A DNA stretch of 64,000 nucleotides from Bacteroidota bacterium (lineage in GTDB: Bacteria > Bacteroidota > Bacteroidia > B-17B0 > Aurantibacillaceae). A model generated the notes under the pieces. That model was not told where the DNA came from. It searched no databases and saw only the letters and a list, made by a program, of their open reading frames with translations. How positions within the stretch are numbered: position 1 is the stretch's first letter; each line of letters starts with the position of its first letter. The translations under genes were made by a program, and so were the position numbers. Positions 17,269 to 26,952 of the stretch are shown piece after piece. The DNA is taken from positions 62,001-126,000 of the forward strand of contig JAAFIL010000006.1 in the NCBI GenBank assembly GCA_013297775.1, written 5' to 3'.

Positions 17269-18474
17269 ATGAGTGAATTTAAGTTGAATACGATTGAAGA
17301 GGCTTTAGAAGACATTAGGGCTGGTAAAGTGATTATTGTGGTGGACGATGAAGACCGCGAAAACGAAGGTGACTTTATTACCGCCGCCGCTAATGTAACG
17401 CCCGAGGTTATTAATTTTATGGCTACACACGGACGCGGCTTAATTTGCACAGCCGTTACCGAAGCTAAGGCGCGCGAGTTACAACTCGATATGATGGTAC
17501 CCGCCAACACCTCTTTGCACGAAACGGCTTTTACGGTTTCTATAGATTTGTTGGGTTATGGTTGCACCACAGGTATTTCGGCGGCCGATCGTAGTAAAAC
17601 GGTTAAAGCATTAATAGATACCACAAAAAAAGCGAGTGATTTTGGTCGGCCTGGGCATATATTTCCATTAAAGGCTAAAGAGGGTGGGGTATTGCGACGC
17701 ACGGGGCATACCGAAGCCACCATTGATTTGGCAAGGCTTGCTGGATTTGACCCATGCGGTGCGTTGGTCGAAATTATGAACGAGGACGGTACCATGGCGC
17801 GTTTGCCCGATTTGGTGCAAATAGCCAAACGTTTCGATTTAAAAATTGTAACCATTAAAGATTTAATTACTTACCGTTTAAGTAAAGAAAGTATTGTAGA
17901 GCGTGTTGTACAAGTTAATATGCCTACAACAAATGGTAAATTTAATTTAGTAGCCTATAGCGTTAAAACCAGTGGGCAAGAGCACTTAGCACTTGTTAAA
18001 GGAACTTGGGAAAAAGATGAACCTGTTTTAGTGCGTGTACATTCGAGTTGCGTAACGGGCGATATTTTTGGGAGCTGCCGTTGCGACTGTGGTCCGCAAT
18101 TACACGCCTCTATGGAAATGATAGAAAACGAAGGCAAAGGTGTAATTGTTTACATGAACCAAGAAGGTAGAGGTATTGGTTTATTAAATAAATTAAAAGC
18201 CTATAAATTGCAAGAAGAAGGATTAGATACTGTAGATGCCAATTTACAGTTGGGTTTTAAAATGGATGAGCGTGACTATGGCGTTGGTGCACAAATTTTG
18301 CGCGATTTAGGCGTAAGTAAAATTAAACTGATGACCAATAATCCACGCAAGCGAGCCGGCCTAATTGGATACGGTTTAGAGATTGTTGAAAATATTCCAA
18401 TTATAATTAAAGCTAATCCACATAACGAAAAATATTTACAAACTAAGCGCGATAAAATGGGACACAGTTTTTAG
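17269..18474 (+). CDS. ribBA: Bifunctional DHBP synthase / GTP cyclohydrolase II
   Basis: 401 residues, the usual fusion length. N-terminal RibB (1-200): [14 protein letters not shown] holds the acidic metal/substrate residues and [15 protein letters not shown] the catalytic His-Thr-Glu. C-terminal RibA (205-400): the zinc cysteines are in [17 protein letters not shown], with the GTP-contact [11 protein letters not shown] and [11 protein letters not shown]. It makes both starting intermediates of riboflavin from ribulose 5-phosphate and GTP. A TAACTTTA element lies 8 nt before the ATG; no FMN riboswitch fits in the 47-nt gap. The gene stands alone and converges with the Fic remnant. Confidence 0.97.
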   Translation: MSEFKLNTIEEALEDIRAGKVIIVVDDEDRENEGDFITAAANVTPEVINFMATHGRGLICTAVTEAKARELQLDMMVPANTSLHETAFTVSIDLLGYGCTTGISAADRSKTVKALIDTTKKASDFGRPGHIFPLKAKEGGVLRRTGHTEATIDLARLAGFDPCGALVEIMNEDGTMARLPDLVQIAKRFDLKIVTIKDLITYRLSKESIVERVVQVNMPTTNGKFNLVAYSVKTSGQEHLALVKGTWEKDEPVLVRVHSSCVTGDIFGSCRCDCGPQLHASMEMIENEGKGVIVYMNQEGRGIGLLNKLKAYKLQEEGLDTVDANLQLGFKMDERDYGVGAQILRDLGVSKIKLMTNNPRKRAGLIGYGLEIVENIPIIIKANPHNEKYLQTKRDKMGHSF

Positions 18475-18519
18475 CTTTTAAAAAAAGCTGGCGGTGTTGG
18501 TGGTTTATATAAGTTCATT

Positions 18520-19623
18520 TTAAGTTGGGGTAACTAAAAGTCCTTTTCGTTTGGCTACCATTTTGTTGAGGGTTGAAATGTTTGCAAAGTACTTCGCATC
18601 TTGAAATAAGATGATTTCATGTGTTATTAATTCTTCTAAATCTCGTTCAAGTGTTTTGGCAGAAGTATTAGAATATAATCTTGCTAACTTTATATTAAGT
18701 TCAGGGATTTCTTCAAAGGAAAATTTCTTGTCAATGGGTATTTTTAATCCCAAAGTTCTTCTTCTTTTGAAAACTTGTTTTTGACCAATTTCTATTTTAT
18801 CGAATTTATCATAAACAAATTTTTGCCATGCGTTAAGCAATTGGCTTGCTTGAATTTTTTCTAAAGTTTGTTGTAAGCCATCTCTAAAGCCTGTTAGGGC
18901 ATATTCTATAAATGCGGTAAGGCTTTTGGTATTCGATGCTTTTTCTAATTGCCGATAATATTCTGGACGCGTATTGTTATAATGGTTAGATAAAATGTGT
19001 GAAGTAATATCGGGGTTGCCACCTCTCGATAAAATATAAAATTCGATTAAACGCCCCGTTCGTCCATTGCCATCTCCAAAAGGGTGTATCCATTCTAAAT
19101 AAACATGTGCAACAATGGATTGAATAATGATGTCGCCAAATAGTTGATTACCGTTTTCGTACTTAAATTCGCTTCTAAGCCATTGGCAATATTTTTCAAT
19201 CAGAGGCGCAACATCTCTGCAGTCTGGACATCGGTATGTTCCTACCACTACATCGTTATTTCTAAATTGGCCAGGAATTGCGTTAAAGTGTTCGCCGAGG
19301 TTTTACCCAACTAATTTGTGAAATCTCAGCAATAACTCTGGGGTAATTAATTGTTCTTTGTTATGATATACGGTTTCAACAAGTAATTCATTGAAAGCGT
19401 TTAGAATATTTTTAACTTCAATTTCTTGGTATTCTTTGCTTGGGGGTAGTTTTTCACCTTCTTGGAGTTTAGCAATTTCTTCATCGCTTAAGGTATTTCC
19501 TTCAATGGCTGTTGTGGCTTGCGCTCCTTTTCTTAGGGCCAGCCTCATGAGTTCGTACTAAAATTGGGGCATTAGTGGCGTGTTGCTTATTGCTTTTGTG
19601 AATGCCACACATTGGCCAAGCAT
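18520..19623 (-). pseudogene. Fic-family protein (AMPylase-type), broken by in-frame stops
   Basis: One Fic gene is split into two open parts (19548-19303 and 19248-18520) that stay in the same frame. The codon at 19305-19303 is TAA and is followed in frame by NLGEHFNAIPGQFRNNDVVV, the normal continuation, so a single substitution (for example GAA to TAA after HKLVG) ended the product. A second in-frame stop, TAG at 19560-19558, lies between an upstream MPQF and YELMRLALRKGAQA. The remains keep the inhibitory-helix motif TTAIEGN, the full catalytic motif HPFGDGNGRTGR and a C-terminal winged-helix-like region. Fic proteins transfer AMP or other phosphate-containing groups to hydroxyls. It abuts a type-2 repeat. 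Translation from an internal start could still make the catalytic half without the inhibitory helix. Confidence 0.88.
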
Positions 19624-19886
19624 CACGAGCGATTGCTTTGATAATTCCCATTGAGAACTGCTAAACATTAAATGCGGATATACCCTATGGAGTTTCATTT
19701 CATAAAGATAGACAATTTTTAGGATAAAAAAGGCTGTTAGTTGTCTAATTTGTTGGTTAAAAAGTTGTAATTGTACCCGATTTTCAAAAGTGATTTTTTA
19801 GGGTTTTGTTGTTAACCTCTTGAGATTAGTTTTAGTTTTTCATACCAAGTAAAAATTTCTTTTAATTTGGCAGGAACTCGTTTTGC
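19624..19886. other. Gap between Fic remnant and repeat, no gene seen
   Basis: No supportable coding frame or RNA gene was seen here. The stretch probably contains the former Fic promoter. The type-2 repeat starts at 19887. Confidence 0.35.
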
Positions 19887-20165
19887 GTGAGGGATATTTC
19901 GATTTCGCTCAATATAAATTCAACGGCAGCCCAATGCGGGATTTGGCGAGGTTTTGTGCGGGTGCGTTGGCTAAGGCACGAAGCCCCCCACAGCGACTTC
20001 GATAAGCTCAGCGCAGACCGTAACAAAACCCGCCAAAGCCGCATTGGCTAAAGCCGATAGCCCGACCCCGATTTTATTTTAAGTATCACTTTTTAATAAC
20101 GCAATCCCTTATTACTTAGGTTACCCACCAGAAATGGATAAGGGGCACGCCCAAAAAAGTAAACT
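19887..20165 (+). repeat. Type-2 hairpin repeat, copy 2b with conserved flank
   Basis: Begins GTGAGGGATATTTCGATTTC. Arms at 19927-19957 (AGCCCAATGCGGGATTTGGC, continuing) and 20021-20049 (TAACAAAACCCGCCAAAGCC, continuing) are complementary; the core ends AGCCCGACCCC near 20070. The flank tag ATAAGGGGCACGCCCAAAAA lies at 20138-20157. The loop contains AAGCTCAGCGCAGACCG, shared in variant form with copy 2e. Confidence 0.82.
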
Positions 20166-20278
20166 ATAAATGGTATTGGGAATTAGTTTGATAACTCTTG
20201 TTATTAGCCGCTTGGAAACACGTTATGCTTTTTAGTTTAAAAACAAGTCTTATTAAAATTTTGGTATCATGGCGTAAT

Positions 20279-20330
20279 GGACATTTGTGGTGGTAATTTT
20301 TGGGTGTTTTGTTTAAGCGGACATTTGTGG
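20279..20330 (+). repeat. Short direct repeat GGACATTTGTGG, two copies 40 bp apart
   Basis: The 12-mer GGACATTTGTGG occurs at 20279-20290 and 20319-20330, each followed by TGGT or AGGT. It lies in the gap before lepA. It could be remnant termini of a lost insertion sequence or chance; no transposase is near. Confidence 0.35.
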
Positions 20331-20461
20331 AGGTGTTTATTTTAGAGTTTTTATAAGGTTGACTTCATTTAGCCTTAACTATTGAGCCAAACGCAATGAC
20401 AAGCTTTTGGCGGTAATGATTGATGTATGCGTCTCCCTCTAAAAAAATCCCTTTATTTTAC

Positions 20462-20469
20462 TATATTTG
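20462..20469 (+). promoter_or_regulatory. -7 element (TATATTTG) of lepA
   Basis: Perfect TAnnTTTG match 29 nt before the ATG at 20499. Because it lies downstream of the more distal in-frame ATG at 20427, it supports the start at 20499. Confidence 0.5.
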
Positions 20470-20498
20470 TAAACTTTTTAAAGATTGATAATTATAAC

Positions 20499-22289
20499 AT
20501 GAAGCACATTCGTAACTTTTGTATTATTGCCCATATTGACCACGGTAAAAGTACCCTGGCCGACCGATTGCTGGAGTACACCAAAACCATTTCTAAACGC
20601 GAAATGCAAGCCCAAGTTTTAGACGACATGGATTTGGAAAAAGAACGAGGCATTACTATTAAAAGCCATGCCATTCAAATGGAGTATGAGTACCAAGGTC
20701 AAAAATATGTGTTTAACTTAATTGATACGCCTGGGCATGTTGATTTTAGTTACGAAGTATCGCGATCTATTGCCGCTTGTGAAGGGGCTTTGTTGATTGT
20801 AGATGCGGCACAAGGTATTCAAGCACAAACCATATCGAATTTATATTTAGCACTCGAAAACGACTTACACATTATTCCCATTCTCAATAAAATGGATTTG
20901 CCAAGTGCAGAACCCGAGTTGGTAAAAGATCAAATTGTAGATTTAATTGGTTGCGACCGTGATGAAATTATTCCGGCAAGTGGCAAAACGGGCATGGGTG
21001 TCAACGAAATTTTAGCAGCCATAGTAGAGCGCGTTAAACCACCCGTTGGCGACCCCGATGCTCCTTTGCAAGCCCTTATTTTTGACAGTGTGTTTAATAG
21101 CTTTAGAGGCATTATTGCCTATTATAAAATTATAAATGGCTCTGTAAAAAAAGGCGATAAGGTAAAATTTGTGAACACAAGTGCCTCTTATTTTGCCGAT
21201 GAGGTAGGCGTTTTAAAATTAAAGCAAGAGCCACGGCAAGAAGTATTTACGGGCGATGTAGGGTATATCATTTCAGGAATTAAAGATGCACGCGAAGTAA
21301 AAGTGGGCGATACCATTACAAAAGTAGATAGACCTTGCGAAACAGGCATAGATGGCTTTGAAGATGTAAAACCAATGGTGTTTGCGGGCATTTACCCTGT
21401 TGATACCGAAGATTTTGAAGAGTTGCGTTATAGCATGGAAAAACTCCAACTGAACGATGCCTCTCTAACTTGGGAGCCCGAAAGTTCGGCGGCACTGGGG
21501 TTTGGTTTCCGTTGCGGATTTTTGGGAATGCTACACATGGAAATTGTTCAAGAGCGTTTAGAACGTGAGTTTAACATGACCGTAATTACGACAGTGCCCA
21601 ACGTATCTTACAAAGCCTATCCCACCAAAGGCGAAGTAGTTATCGTTAATAACCCAAGCGATTTACCCGATCCTGGGCGTATTGATTACATTGAAGAACC
21701 TTTTATAAAAGCCAATATCATTACTAAAAGTGAATACATTGGCTCTATTATGACCTTGTGCATTGAGAAGCGAGGCAGCATTGTGAATCAAAATTATTTA
21801 ACATCGGATAGGGTAGAACTTATCTTTGAAATGCCCTTAGCCGAAATTGTATTTGACTTTTACGATCGTTTAAAATCTATTTCAAAGGGGTATGCCTCCT
21901 TCGATTATTCGCCTCTCGAAATGCGTCAAAGCGATTTAGTGAAAATGGATATTTTATTAAATGCCGAGCAAGTAGATGCTCTATCTGCCCTTGTGCACCG
22001 TGGTAATGCGCATAGCTTAGGGAAAAAAATGTGCGAGAAATTAAAAGAATTAATTCCACGTCAACAATTCGAAATTCCAATTCAAGCCGCTATTGGTGCT
22101 AAAATTATTGCCCGCGAAACCATTAAAGCCATGCGAAAAGATGTAACGTCTAAATGTTATGGCGGGGATATTAGCCGTAAACGTAAATTATTAGAAAAAC
22201 AAAAAGAAGGTAAAAAGCGCATGAAGCAAGTTGGAAATGTTGAAATTCCACAAAGTGCGTTTATGGCGGTTTTAAAATTAAATGATTAA
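20499..22289 (+). CDS. lepA: Elongation factor 4 (back-translocating GTPase)
   Basis: 596 residues from the ATG at 20499, matching the family. The G motifs are visible: [16 protein letters not shown] (G1), [10 protein letters not shown] (G2), DTPGHVDF (G3), NKMDLPSA (G4). LepA-specific features include [20 protein letters not shown] and the C-terminal [21 protein letters not shown]. It acts on stalled ribosomes at the membrane or in the cytoplasm. An in-frame ATG 24 codons upstream would add a hydrophobic extension foreign to LepA and lies before the promoter-like element, so I reject it. Its stop overlaps the possible first start of the GH16 gene. Confidence 0.97.
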   Translation: MKHIRNFCIIAHIDHGKSTLADRLLEYTKTISKREMQAQVLDDMDLEKERGITIKSHAIQMEYEYQGQKYVFNLIDTPGHVDFSYEVSRSIAACEGALLIVDAAQGIQAQTISNLYLALENDLHIIPILNKMDLPSAEPELVKDQIVDLIGCDRDEIIPASGKTGMGVNEILAAIVERVKPPVGDPDAPLQALIFDSVFNSFRGIIAYYKIINGSVKKGDKVKFVNTSASYFADEVGVLKLKQEPRQEVFTGDVGYIISGIKDAREVKVGDTITKVDRPCETGIDGFEDVKPMVFAGIYPVDTEDFEELRYSMEKLQLNDASLTWEPESSAALGFGFRCGFLGMLHMEIVQERLEREFNMTVITTVPNVSYKAYPTKGEVVIVNNPSDLPDPGRIDYIEEPFIKANIITKSEYIGSIMTLCIEKRGSIVNQNYLTSDRVELIFEMPLAEIVFDFYDRLKSISKGYASFDYSPLEMRQSDLVKMDILLNAEQVDALSALVHRGNAHSLGKKMCEKLKELIPRQQFEIPIQAAIGAKIIARETIKAMRKDVTSKCYGGDISRKRKLLEKQKEGKKRMKQVGNVEIPQSAFMAVLKLND

Positions 22290-22302
22290 TCTCCTCCCTT
22301 CA

Positions 22303-23529
22303 ATGAAAGCCTTCCTACTCGCTTTACTAACTGCCATTGTTGGTGTGCAGCCCTTAACCGCGCAAGTCAAGTGGTTTTTTAATAAAGATACAGTCATTAC
22401 GTGGTACTATCAAGAAGGTGATGAGTTTAATGGAACAGCCATTGACCAAAATTATTGGACCGACTCTTATGGTTGGGCAAGAACGATTTATGCCAACAAA
22501 GAGCAGCAATATTATACGCCCTATAAAAATCATCAAGTTAATAACGGAACATTAAAATTAACGGCGGTTAAAGATACCATTCGTGCACGCATTACCGATT
22601 CGGGAAATGATAACGATACCGTTCTCTTGCGTGGTAAATTCTATTCGCTAAATAAAGCCTTGTTTAACTATCAAGCAGGGATGATAGAAACCCGTAAAAC
22701 CTTTACCAAAGGGTATTTCGAGTGCCGTTTTAAATTACCTCCCGAAAAAGGATTTTGGCCAGCGTTTTGGTTGCATGGTGGTAATCCCAACGAAGAGATT
22801 GATATATTTGAATGTAAATCGGAGCGGCAGGAGGAGGTGCATTTAGATACACATTGCCCCAACCGCTGCGATTATTACGTGAATAACGTATTTAATAAAC
22901 GTAGCTATGGCAGTTGGGTAAAAGTGAAAACCAATTTTGTAAACGATTTTAATGTAATGGCCTGTGAATGGGATGAGGACAAAGTTCGGTTTTACCTCAA
23001 TGGTGAGTGCATTGGCATATCGCAAGTAAAATTTTTAGTGCCTAAGTTAATTACATTAAATATGGCCGTGCCAAGCAACGATGGGCCATTTAAACCAGGA
23101 CCCGACCCCAGTATTTTACTTCCGAGTACTTTTGAAGTGGATTACGTTAGGGTTTGGACTAAAGATAAATCTCAGTCGAGTACTTCGGGAATTACCAATT
23201 ACCAAAGTGTCCCAAGCGTTTTGCCAAATACAATTTCAGGAACACAACTTAAAAAGAAGAGTAAATTTTTTTACGGAAAAAAAGAAGATCACATTTACAA
23301 TGGCATTCAAATAGATTGGTTACAACATGCTGCGGGAGCCGATGTGGTTGTGATGGGAAATACAGAAGGAGAATGGCCAGTTATTGAATTAAAGGATGCC
23401 GCCAAAAATACCATTCTTAAACGTAACCTCGATAAAGTTAGTAACACCATTTCTGACTTAAAATCTGGAGTTTATGCGTGTACACTAAGTTGGAAGGGCA
23501 AACAAGTTTCATATCGTTTCACAAAATAA
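22303..23529 (+). CDS. Secreted glycoside hydrolase family 16 (beta-glucanase type)
   Basis: 408 residues from the ATG at 22303, which gives a clean signal peptide (MKAFLLALLTAIVGVQPLTA). An alternative ATG at 22282 overlaps the lepA stop. The GH16 domain spans about residues 30-285; the catalytic motif EIDIFE (nucleophile and acid/base Glu) follows GFWPAFWLHGG, and DEFNGTAIDQNYW is the usual first strand. It probably cleaves beta-1,3 or mixed-linkage glucans (laminarin-like) or galactans. The last 110 residues are a separate beta domain (VVVMGNTEGEWPVIELKDA, ending VSYRFTK), likely an adapted T9SS type-A sorting signal, which fits porT next door. Confidence 0.88.
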   Translation: MKAFLLALLTAIVGVQPLTAQVKWFFNKDTVITWYYQEGDEFNGTAIDQNYWTDSYGWARTIYANKEQQYYTPYKNHQVNNGTLKLTAVKDTIRARITDSGNDNDTVLLRGKFYSLNKALFNYQAGMIETRKTFTKGYFECRFKLPPEKGFWPAFWLHGGNPNEEIDIFECKSERQEEVHLDTHCPNRCDYYVNNVFNKRSYGSWVKVKTNFVNDFNVMACEWDEDKVRFYLNGECIGISQVKFLVPKLITLNMAVPSNDGPFKPGPDPSILLPSTFEVDYVRVWTKDKSQSSTSGITNYQSVPSVLPNTISGTQLKKKSKFFYGKKEDHIYNGIQIDWLQHAAGADVVVMGNTEGEWPVIELKDAAKNTILKRNLDKVSNTISDLKSGVYACTLSWKGKQVSYRFTK

Positions 23530-23557
23530 AAACCCATACGTTTCGTTGTTATAGTAA

Positions 23558-24313
23558 GTGATAAGCCGTTTTTTAATACTGATTTATTGTTTAAAAGGAC
23601 TGTCTTCTTTTGCTCAAAATAACGATGGGCTTGGCGTTAACTTACCTAAGTTTTATGCGCAACGTTTGCACTTCGGGTTTACCATTGCGGGTAACCAACA
23701 CGATTTTCGCATCAACACGATTACAAATAATTTGTTGCCCGATACAATAATTGGTAAAACAAAATTCGGTGTACGTTCAGTATTGACGAAACCTGCACCA
23801 GGCTTTGCTTTAGGCTTGGTATCCGATTTTCGGTTGCAGCAATACTTACGTTTACGTTTTACACCTAGCATTAGTTTTGGTTCAAAGAAGTTAGAATATA
23901 CCTTAGCTAATAAAACAGGCGATACTTTAAAACGTTTCGAGAAAAGTGTAGAATCCACTTTTATCTTGTTTCCTATTGAACTTAAAATTCAAAGTAAACG
24001 ACAAGGTAATTTTAGTGCGTATGCCATTGGCGGAGGCGGCTATGCGCTCGACTTAGCATCTGGAAAAAAAGCGGCCGGGGTAAGCAGTGCGGTTAATCAG
24101 CTCGATGAAAGTGTACGCATTCAACGCGACGATTATTACTATAGTGCTGGTGCAGGAACCGATTTTTATTTGAAATATTTTAAGTTGGGATTGGAATTAA
24201 AACTACAAATAGGCACACGTAATTTATTGAAGCCGGGTAATAATATTTTTAGCAACTCCATCGAAAAAGTGCGCTCACGCATGGTGGTGTTTACCATTAC
24301 ATTTGAAGGGTAA
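23558..24313 (+). CDS. porT: PorT-like outer-membrane protein of type IX secretion
   Basis: 251 residues starting with GTG at 23558; a TAA directly precedes it, so no upstream start exists. A signal peptide (FLILIYCLKGLSSFAQ) is followed by an eight-strand-type beta-barrel. Segments LHFGFTIAGNQHDFRI, PGFALGLVSDFRLQQYLRLR, STFILFPIELKIQSKR and AYAIGGGGYALDLA match PorT of the Por/gliding secretion system, an outer-membrane component needed for secretion of sorting-domain proteins. The GH16 protein upstream and the type-B sorting-domain protein at 61-64 kb are potential cargo. The usual ubiE neighbour is not present. Assignment to PorT rather than another PorT-family barrel is by resemblance. 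Confidence 0.8.
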   Translation: MISRFLILIYCLKGLSSFAQNNDGLGVNLPKFYAQRLHFGFTIAGNQHDFRINTITNNLLPDTIIGKTKFGVRSVLTKPAPGFALGLVSDFRLQQYLRLRFTPSISFGSKKLEYTLANKTGDTLKRFEKSVESTFILFPIELKIQSKRQGNFSAYAIGGGGYALDLASGKKAAGVSSAVNQLDESVRIQRDDYYYSAGAGTDFYLKYFKLGLELKLQIGTRNLLKPGNNIFSNSIEKVRSRMVVFTITFEG

Positions 24314-24362
24314 GGCTTAATTATAATAAAAATTTGGGTGATAAAGACACCCCATTTTAAAG

Positions 24363-25952
24363 ATGAAAAAAACGATACAAATGCAGGTAAGTCCTGCCAC
24401 CGCCTTTAACGAAGCCTTGTTAAAAGAAAAAGTAGCAAGTGAGTTGCAGTTGCCTAAAGCTACTTCTTTCCATATTAAAACCTTGCGTCGCAGTATTGAT
24501 GCGCGAAACCGCAACATCAAAATAAATGTATCGGTGCTAGTTGCGGTTAATGAACCCATTGAACCAATGGTATTTAAGGTTAATTACCAACAGGTTCAAG
24601 AGGCAACAAAAACATGCCATATTATTGGTGCAGGTCCGGCGGGCTTATTTGCAGCCTTGCGGTGTTTAGAGTTAGGTATTAAACCCATTGTTATTGAACG
24701 GGGGAAAGACGTAAAGGTGCGTCGTAGAGATTTAGCGGCCATTAATAAAGCACACATCGTTAACCCAGAAAGTAATTATTGCTTTGGCGAAGGTGGGGCA
24801 GGCACTTATAGTGATGGTAAACTCTACACCCGATCAACTAAACGTGGCGATGTAGAGAAAATATTAAAAACCTTTGTACAGCATGGTGCCGATGAAACTA
24901 TTTTAATAGATGCACATCCACACATCGGAACAAATAAATTACCTCAACTCATCGAAGCTATTCGTGAACAAATTATAACGCACGGTGGCGAGGTGCATTT
25001 CGATTCTAAACTTATAGACTTTGAAGTGAAAGATACTGTTATTCGTACTTTGCGTATTCAACAAGGTAATAGCGAGGTAGAGTTTTCTGTGCAGCAGGTT
25101 ATTTTAGCAACGGGTCATTCGGCTCGCGATATTTATGAGTTGCTTCACCATAAAGCAATTATTATTGAAGCCAAACCCTTTGCTTTAGGCGTAAGAGCCG
25201 AACATCCACAAACGTTAATTGATAGCATTCAATACCATTGTGGAAATACGCAAGACTTATTAAATGCTCGAACCTATTTGCCAGCCGCATCGTACAGTTT
25301 GGTGCAGCAAGTAAATGGCTATGGTGTGTATTCGTTTTGTATGTGTCCAGGAGGTATCATTGCCCCTTGTGCAACGGCTCCAGGTGAGGTGGTAACCAAT
25401 GGCTGGAGCCCCAGTAAACGCAACAACCCCTTTGCTAATAGTGGTATTGTTGTAGGCTTAACTGAAAGAGATTTTGCACCTTATGTCAAACAATTTGGTC
25501 CCTTGGCGGGTTTAGCACTTCAACAACAATTTGAAAGAACAGCTTGGCAATTAGGCGGGCAAACGCAAACCGCTCCAGCTCAGGCTTTACAAGATTTTAT
25601 GAATGGAAAATTAAGTAATACGTTACCAACTTGTTCGTATCACCCGGGCGTTAAAAGCACCAACATGCGTGATGTGTTAGGGCATGGTATCGCAAATGCC
25701 TTGCAGGGTGGGTTTACTGCATTCGGAAAAAAAATGAAAGGCTATATTAGCAACGATGCTATTATCGTTGGGGTAGAGTCGCGTACCTCTACACCCGTGC
25801 GCATTCCGCGCGACCGCGAGCGTTTGCATCATCCGCAACTGCACAATTTATTTCCTTGCGGCGAAGGTGCTGGTTTTGCGGGAGGTATTATGAGTGCCGC
25901 TATGGACGGAGAGCGTTGTGTAGAGGCCGCTTTTGTAAATAGGACCGTATAA
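24363..25952 (+). CDS. NAD(P)/FAD-dependent oxidoreductase (COG2509 type)
   Basis: 529 residues. After a 75-residue N-terminal domain (PATAFNEALLKEKVAS, SIDARNRNIKINV) comes the dinucleotide-binding motif CHIIGAGPAGLFAALRCLEL, then the family-specific FGEGGAGTYSDGKLYTRS, an LATGHSARDIYELL GG-type motif, VRAEHPQ, SFCMCPGGIIAPCAT, and the closing LFPCGEGAGFAGGIMSAAMDG. These define a widespread group of uncharacterised FAD-dependent dehydrogenases, about 520 residues long and cytoplasmic. The reaction is not known. It stands 50 nt after porT on the same strand and may be co-transcribed. Confidence 0.88.
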   Translation: MKKTIQMQVSPATAFNEALLKEKVASELQLPKATSFHIKTLRRSIDARNRNIKINVSVLVAVNEPIEPMVFKVNYQQVQEATKTCHIIGAGPAGLFAALRCLELGIKPIVIERGKDVKVRRRDLAAINKAHIVNPESNYCFGEGGAGTYSDGKLYTRSTKRGDVEKILKTFVQHGADETILIDAHPHIGTNKLPQLIEAIREQIITHGGEVHFDSKLIDFEVKDTVIRTLRIQQGNSEVEFSVQQVILATGHSARDIYELLHHKAIIIEAKPFALGVRAEHPQTLIDSIQYHCGNTQDLLNARTYLPAASYSLVQQVNGYGVYSFCMCPGGIIAPCATAPGEVVTNGWSPSKRNNPFANSGIVVGLTERDFAPYVKQFGPLAGLALQQQFERTAWQLGGQTQTAPAQALQDFMNGKLSNTLPTCSYHPGVKSTNMRDVLGHGIANALQGGFTAFGKKMKGYISNDAIIVGVESRTSTPVRIPRDRERLHHPQLHNLFPCGEGAGFAGGIMSAAMDGERCVEAAFVNRTV

Positions 25953-25998
25953 TACCAAAACGTTAAAATTCGTCAATTAAGAATACTTTAACGGTATT
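25951..25998. promoter_or_regulatory. Imperfect inverted repeat before AraC-type gene
   Basis: AATACC(AAAAC)GTTAAAATTC at 25951-25971 pairs with GAATACTTTAACGGTATT at 25981-25998. It could be a weak terminator of the FAD gene or an operator for the regulator; there is no U-run to decide. Confidence 0.3.
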
Positions 25999-26026
25999 CA
26001 ATGCGCAATTATCGTATTTTCAAAAA

Positions 26027-26034
26027 TAAATTTG
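26027..26034 (+). promoter_or_regulatory. -7 element (TAAATTTG) of AraC-type regulator
   Basis: Perfect TAnnTTTG match ending 5 nt before the ATG at 26040, implying a leaderless or nearly leaderless mRNA and favouring that ATG over the one at 26001. Confidence 0.5.
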
Positions 26035-26039
26035 CTAAT

Positions 26040-26945
26040 ATGCTGGAGTTATTTACAGAAAAAACGAAGGGTTTAATTCAATTGCCGCAAAATAGTAGTT
26101 TAATCAACTATTCAGTATTGAACGAATTTTATTCCGCAAAGCCTTACCGTAGTTTTTCTATTAAATATGTTGTGCAAGGCGAGGAACTATATGCTGTAAA
26201 TGGCAATAAGTATCTTTTGCGCAATGGTGATTATTTATTAGCCAACAGTTTAAGTGAAGGATATGCCGAAGTAGATAGCAAATCGGATGTGAAAGGGATT
26301 TGCATTGATGTAGCACCCGATATACTTTCTGAAGTATTGGCAACCTGTATGCTGCCAAGTGAAACTGAAACCGATTTATCGCTCGGTACATTTTTTCATA
26401 CACCGCAATTCTTAGAGCAAAAATATAGAGCTAATCAAACACAATTGGGTCAGGTGATGTTAGCTTTGGAGCGAAAGTTAGCCGAAAATCCAAGTTTAAG
26501 TGAAGCCCTATCCAAAGAGTTTTATTATTGCGTAGCCGAAAAAATTGTGGCCGACCATGTACCTGTTATTCGTCAACTTCAAACGATTAAAGCTGTAAAA
26601 AGCGAAACGCGAAAAACGTTGTTGCGCAGGATTATGAAGGGCAAACAATTTTTAGATGATTTTTTCACAAAACCTATTACCATAGAGCAAGTGGCAAAAG
26701 ATGTGGCTTTATCGGAGTATCATTTTTTGCGGCTTTTCAAATCGGTATATAACATTAGCCCTTACCAATATATTATTTTAAAGCGTTTAAATTATGCTAA
26801 ATCGCTGCTTGAGCGTGAAAAAATTTCTATTACAGCTTTAGCATTACTTACAGGGTTTTCGGATGTTCATGGTTTTAGTAAAGCATTCAAAAAATATTTT
26901 GGATATACACCTTCCGACGTTAAAAAAAATCTATTTAAAACCTGA
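26040..26945 (+). CDS. AraC-family transcriptional regulator
   Basis: 301 residues from the ATG at 26040. The C-terminal 100 residues hold two helix-turn-helix units: ITIEQVAKDVALSEYHFLRL and ISITALALLTGFSDVHGFSK, followed by the signature AFKKYFGYTPSDVKK. The N-terminal part looks like a cupin-type sensor (SIKYVVQGEELYAVNG, YLLRNGDYLLANS). It should activate transcription in response to an unknown small molecule or surface signal. A longer form from 26001 is possible but begins upstream of a good promoter element. Targets are unknown; the neighbouring GH18 gene converges with it. Confidence 0.9.
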   Translation: MLELFTEKTKGLIQLPQNSSLINYSVLNEFYSAKPYRSFSIKYVVQGEELYAVNGNKYLLRNGDYLLANSLSEGYAEVDSKSDVKGICIDVAPDILSEVLATCMLPSETETDLSLGTFFHTPQFLEQKYRANQTQLGQVMLALERKLAENPSLSEALSKEFYYCVAEKIVADHVPVIRQLQTIKAVKSETRKTLLRRIMKGKQFLDDFFTKPITIEQVAKDVALSEYHFLRLFKSVYNISPYQYIILKRLNYAKSLLEREKISITALALLTGFSDVHGFSKAFKKYFGYTPSDVKKNLFKT

Positions 26946-26952
26946 ATAGTAA

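Noticed and set aside
20427-20498. N-terminal extension of lepA from the ATG at 20427
   Set aside because: Adds a hydrophobic stretch foreign to EF4, and the consensus promoter box at 20462 lies inside it.
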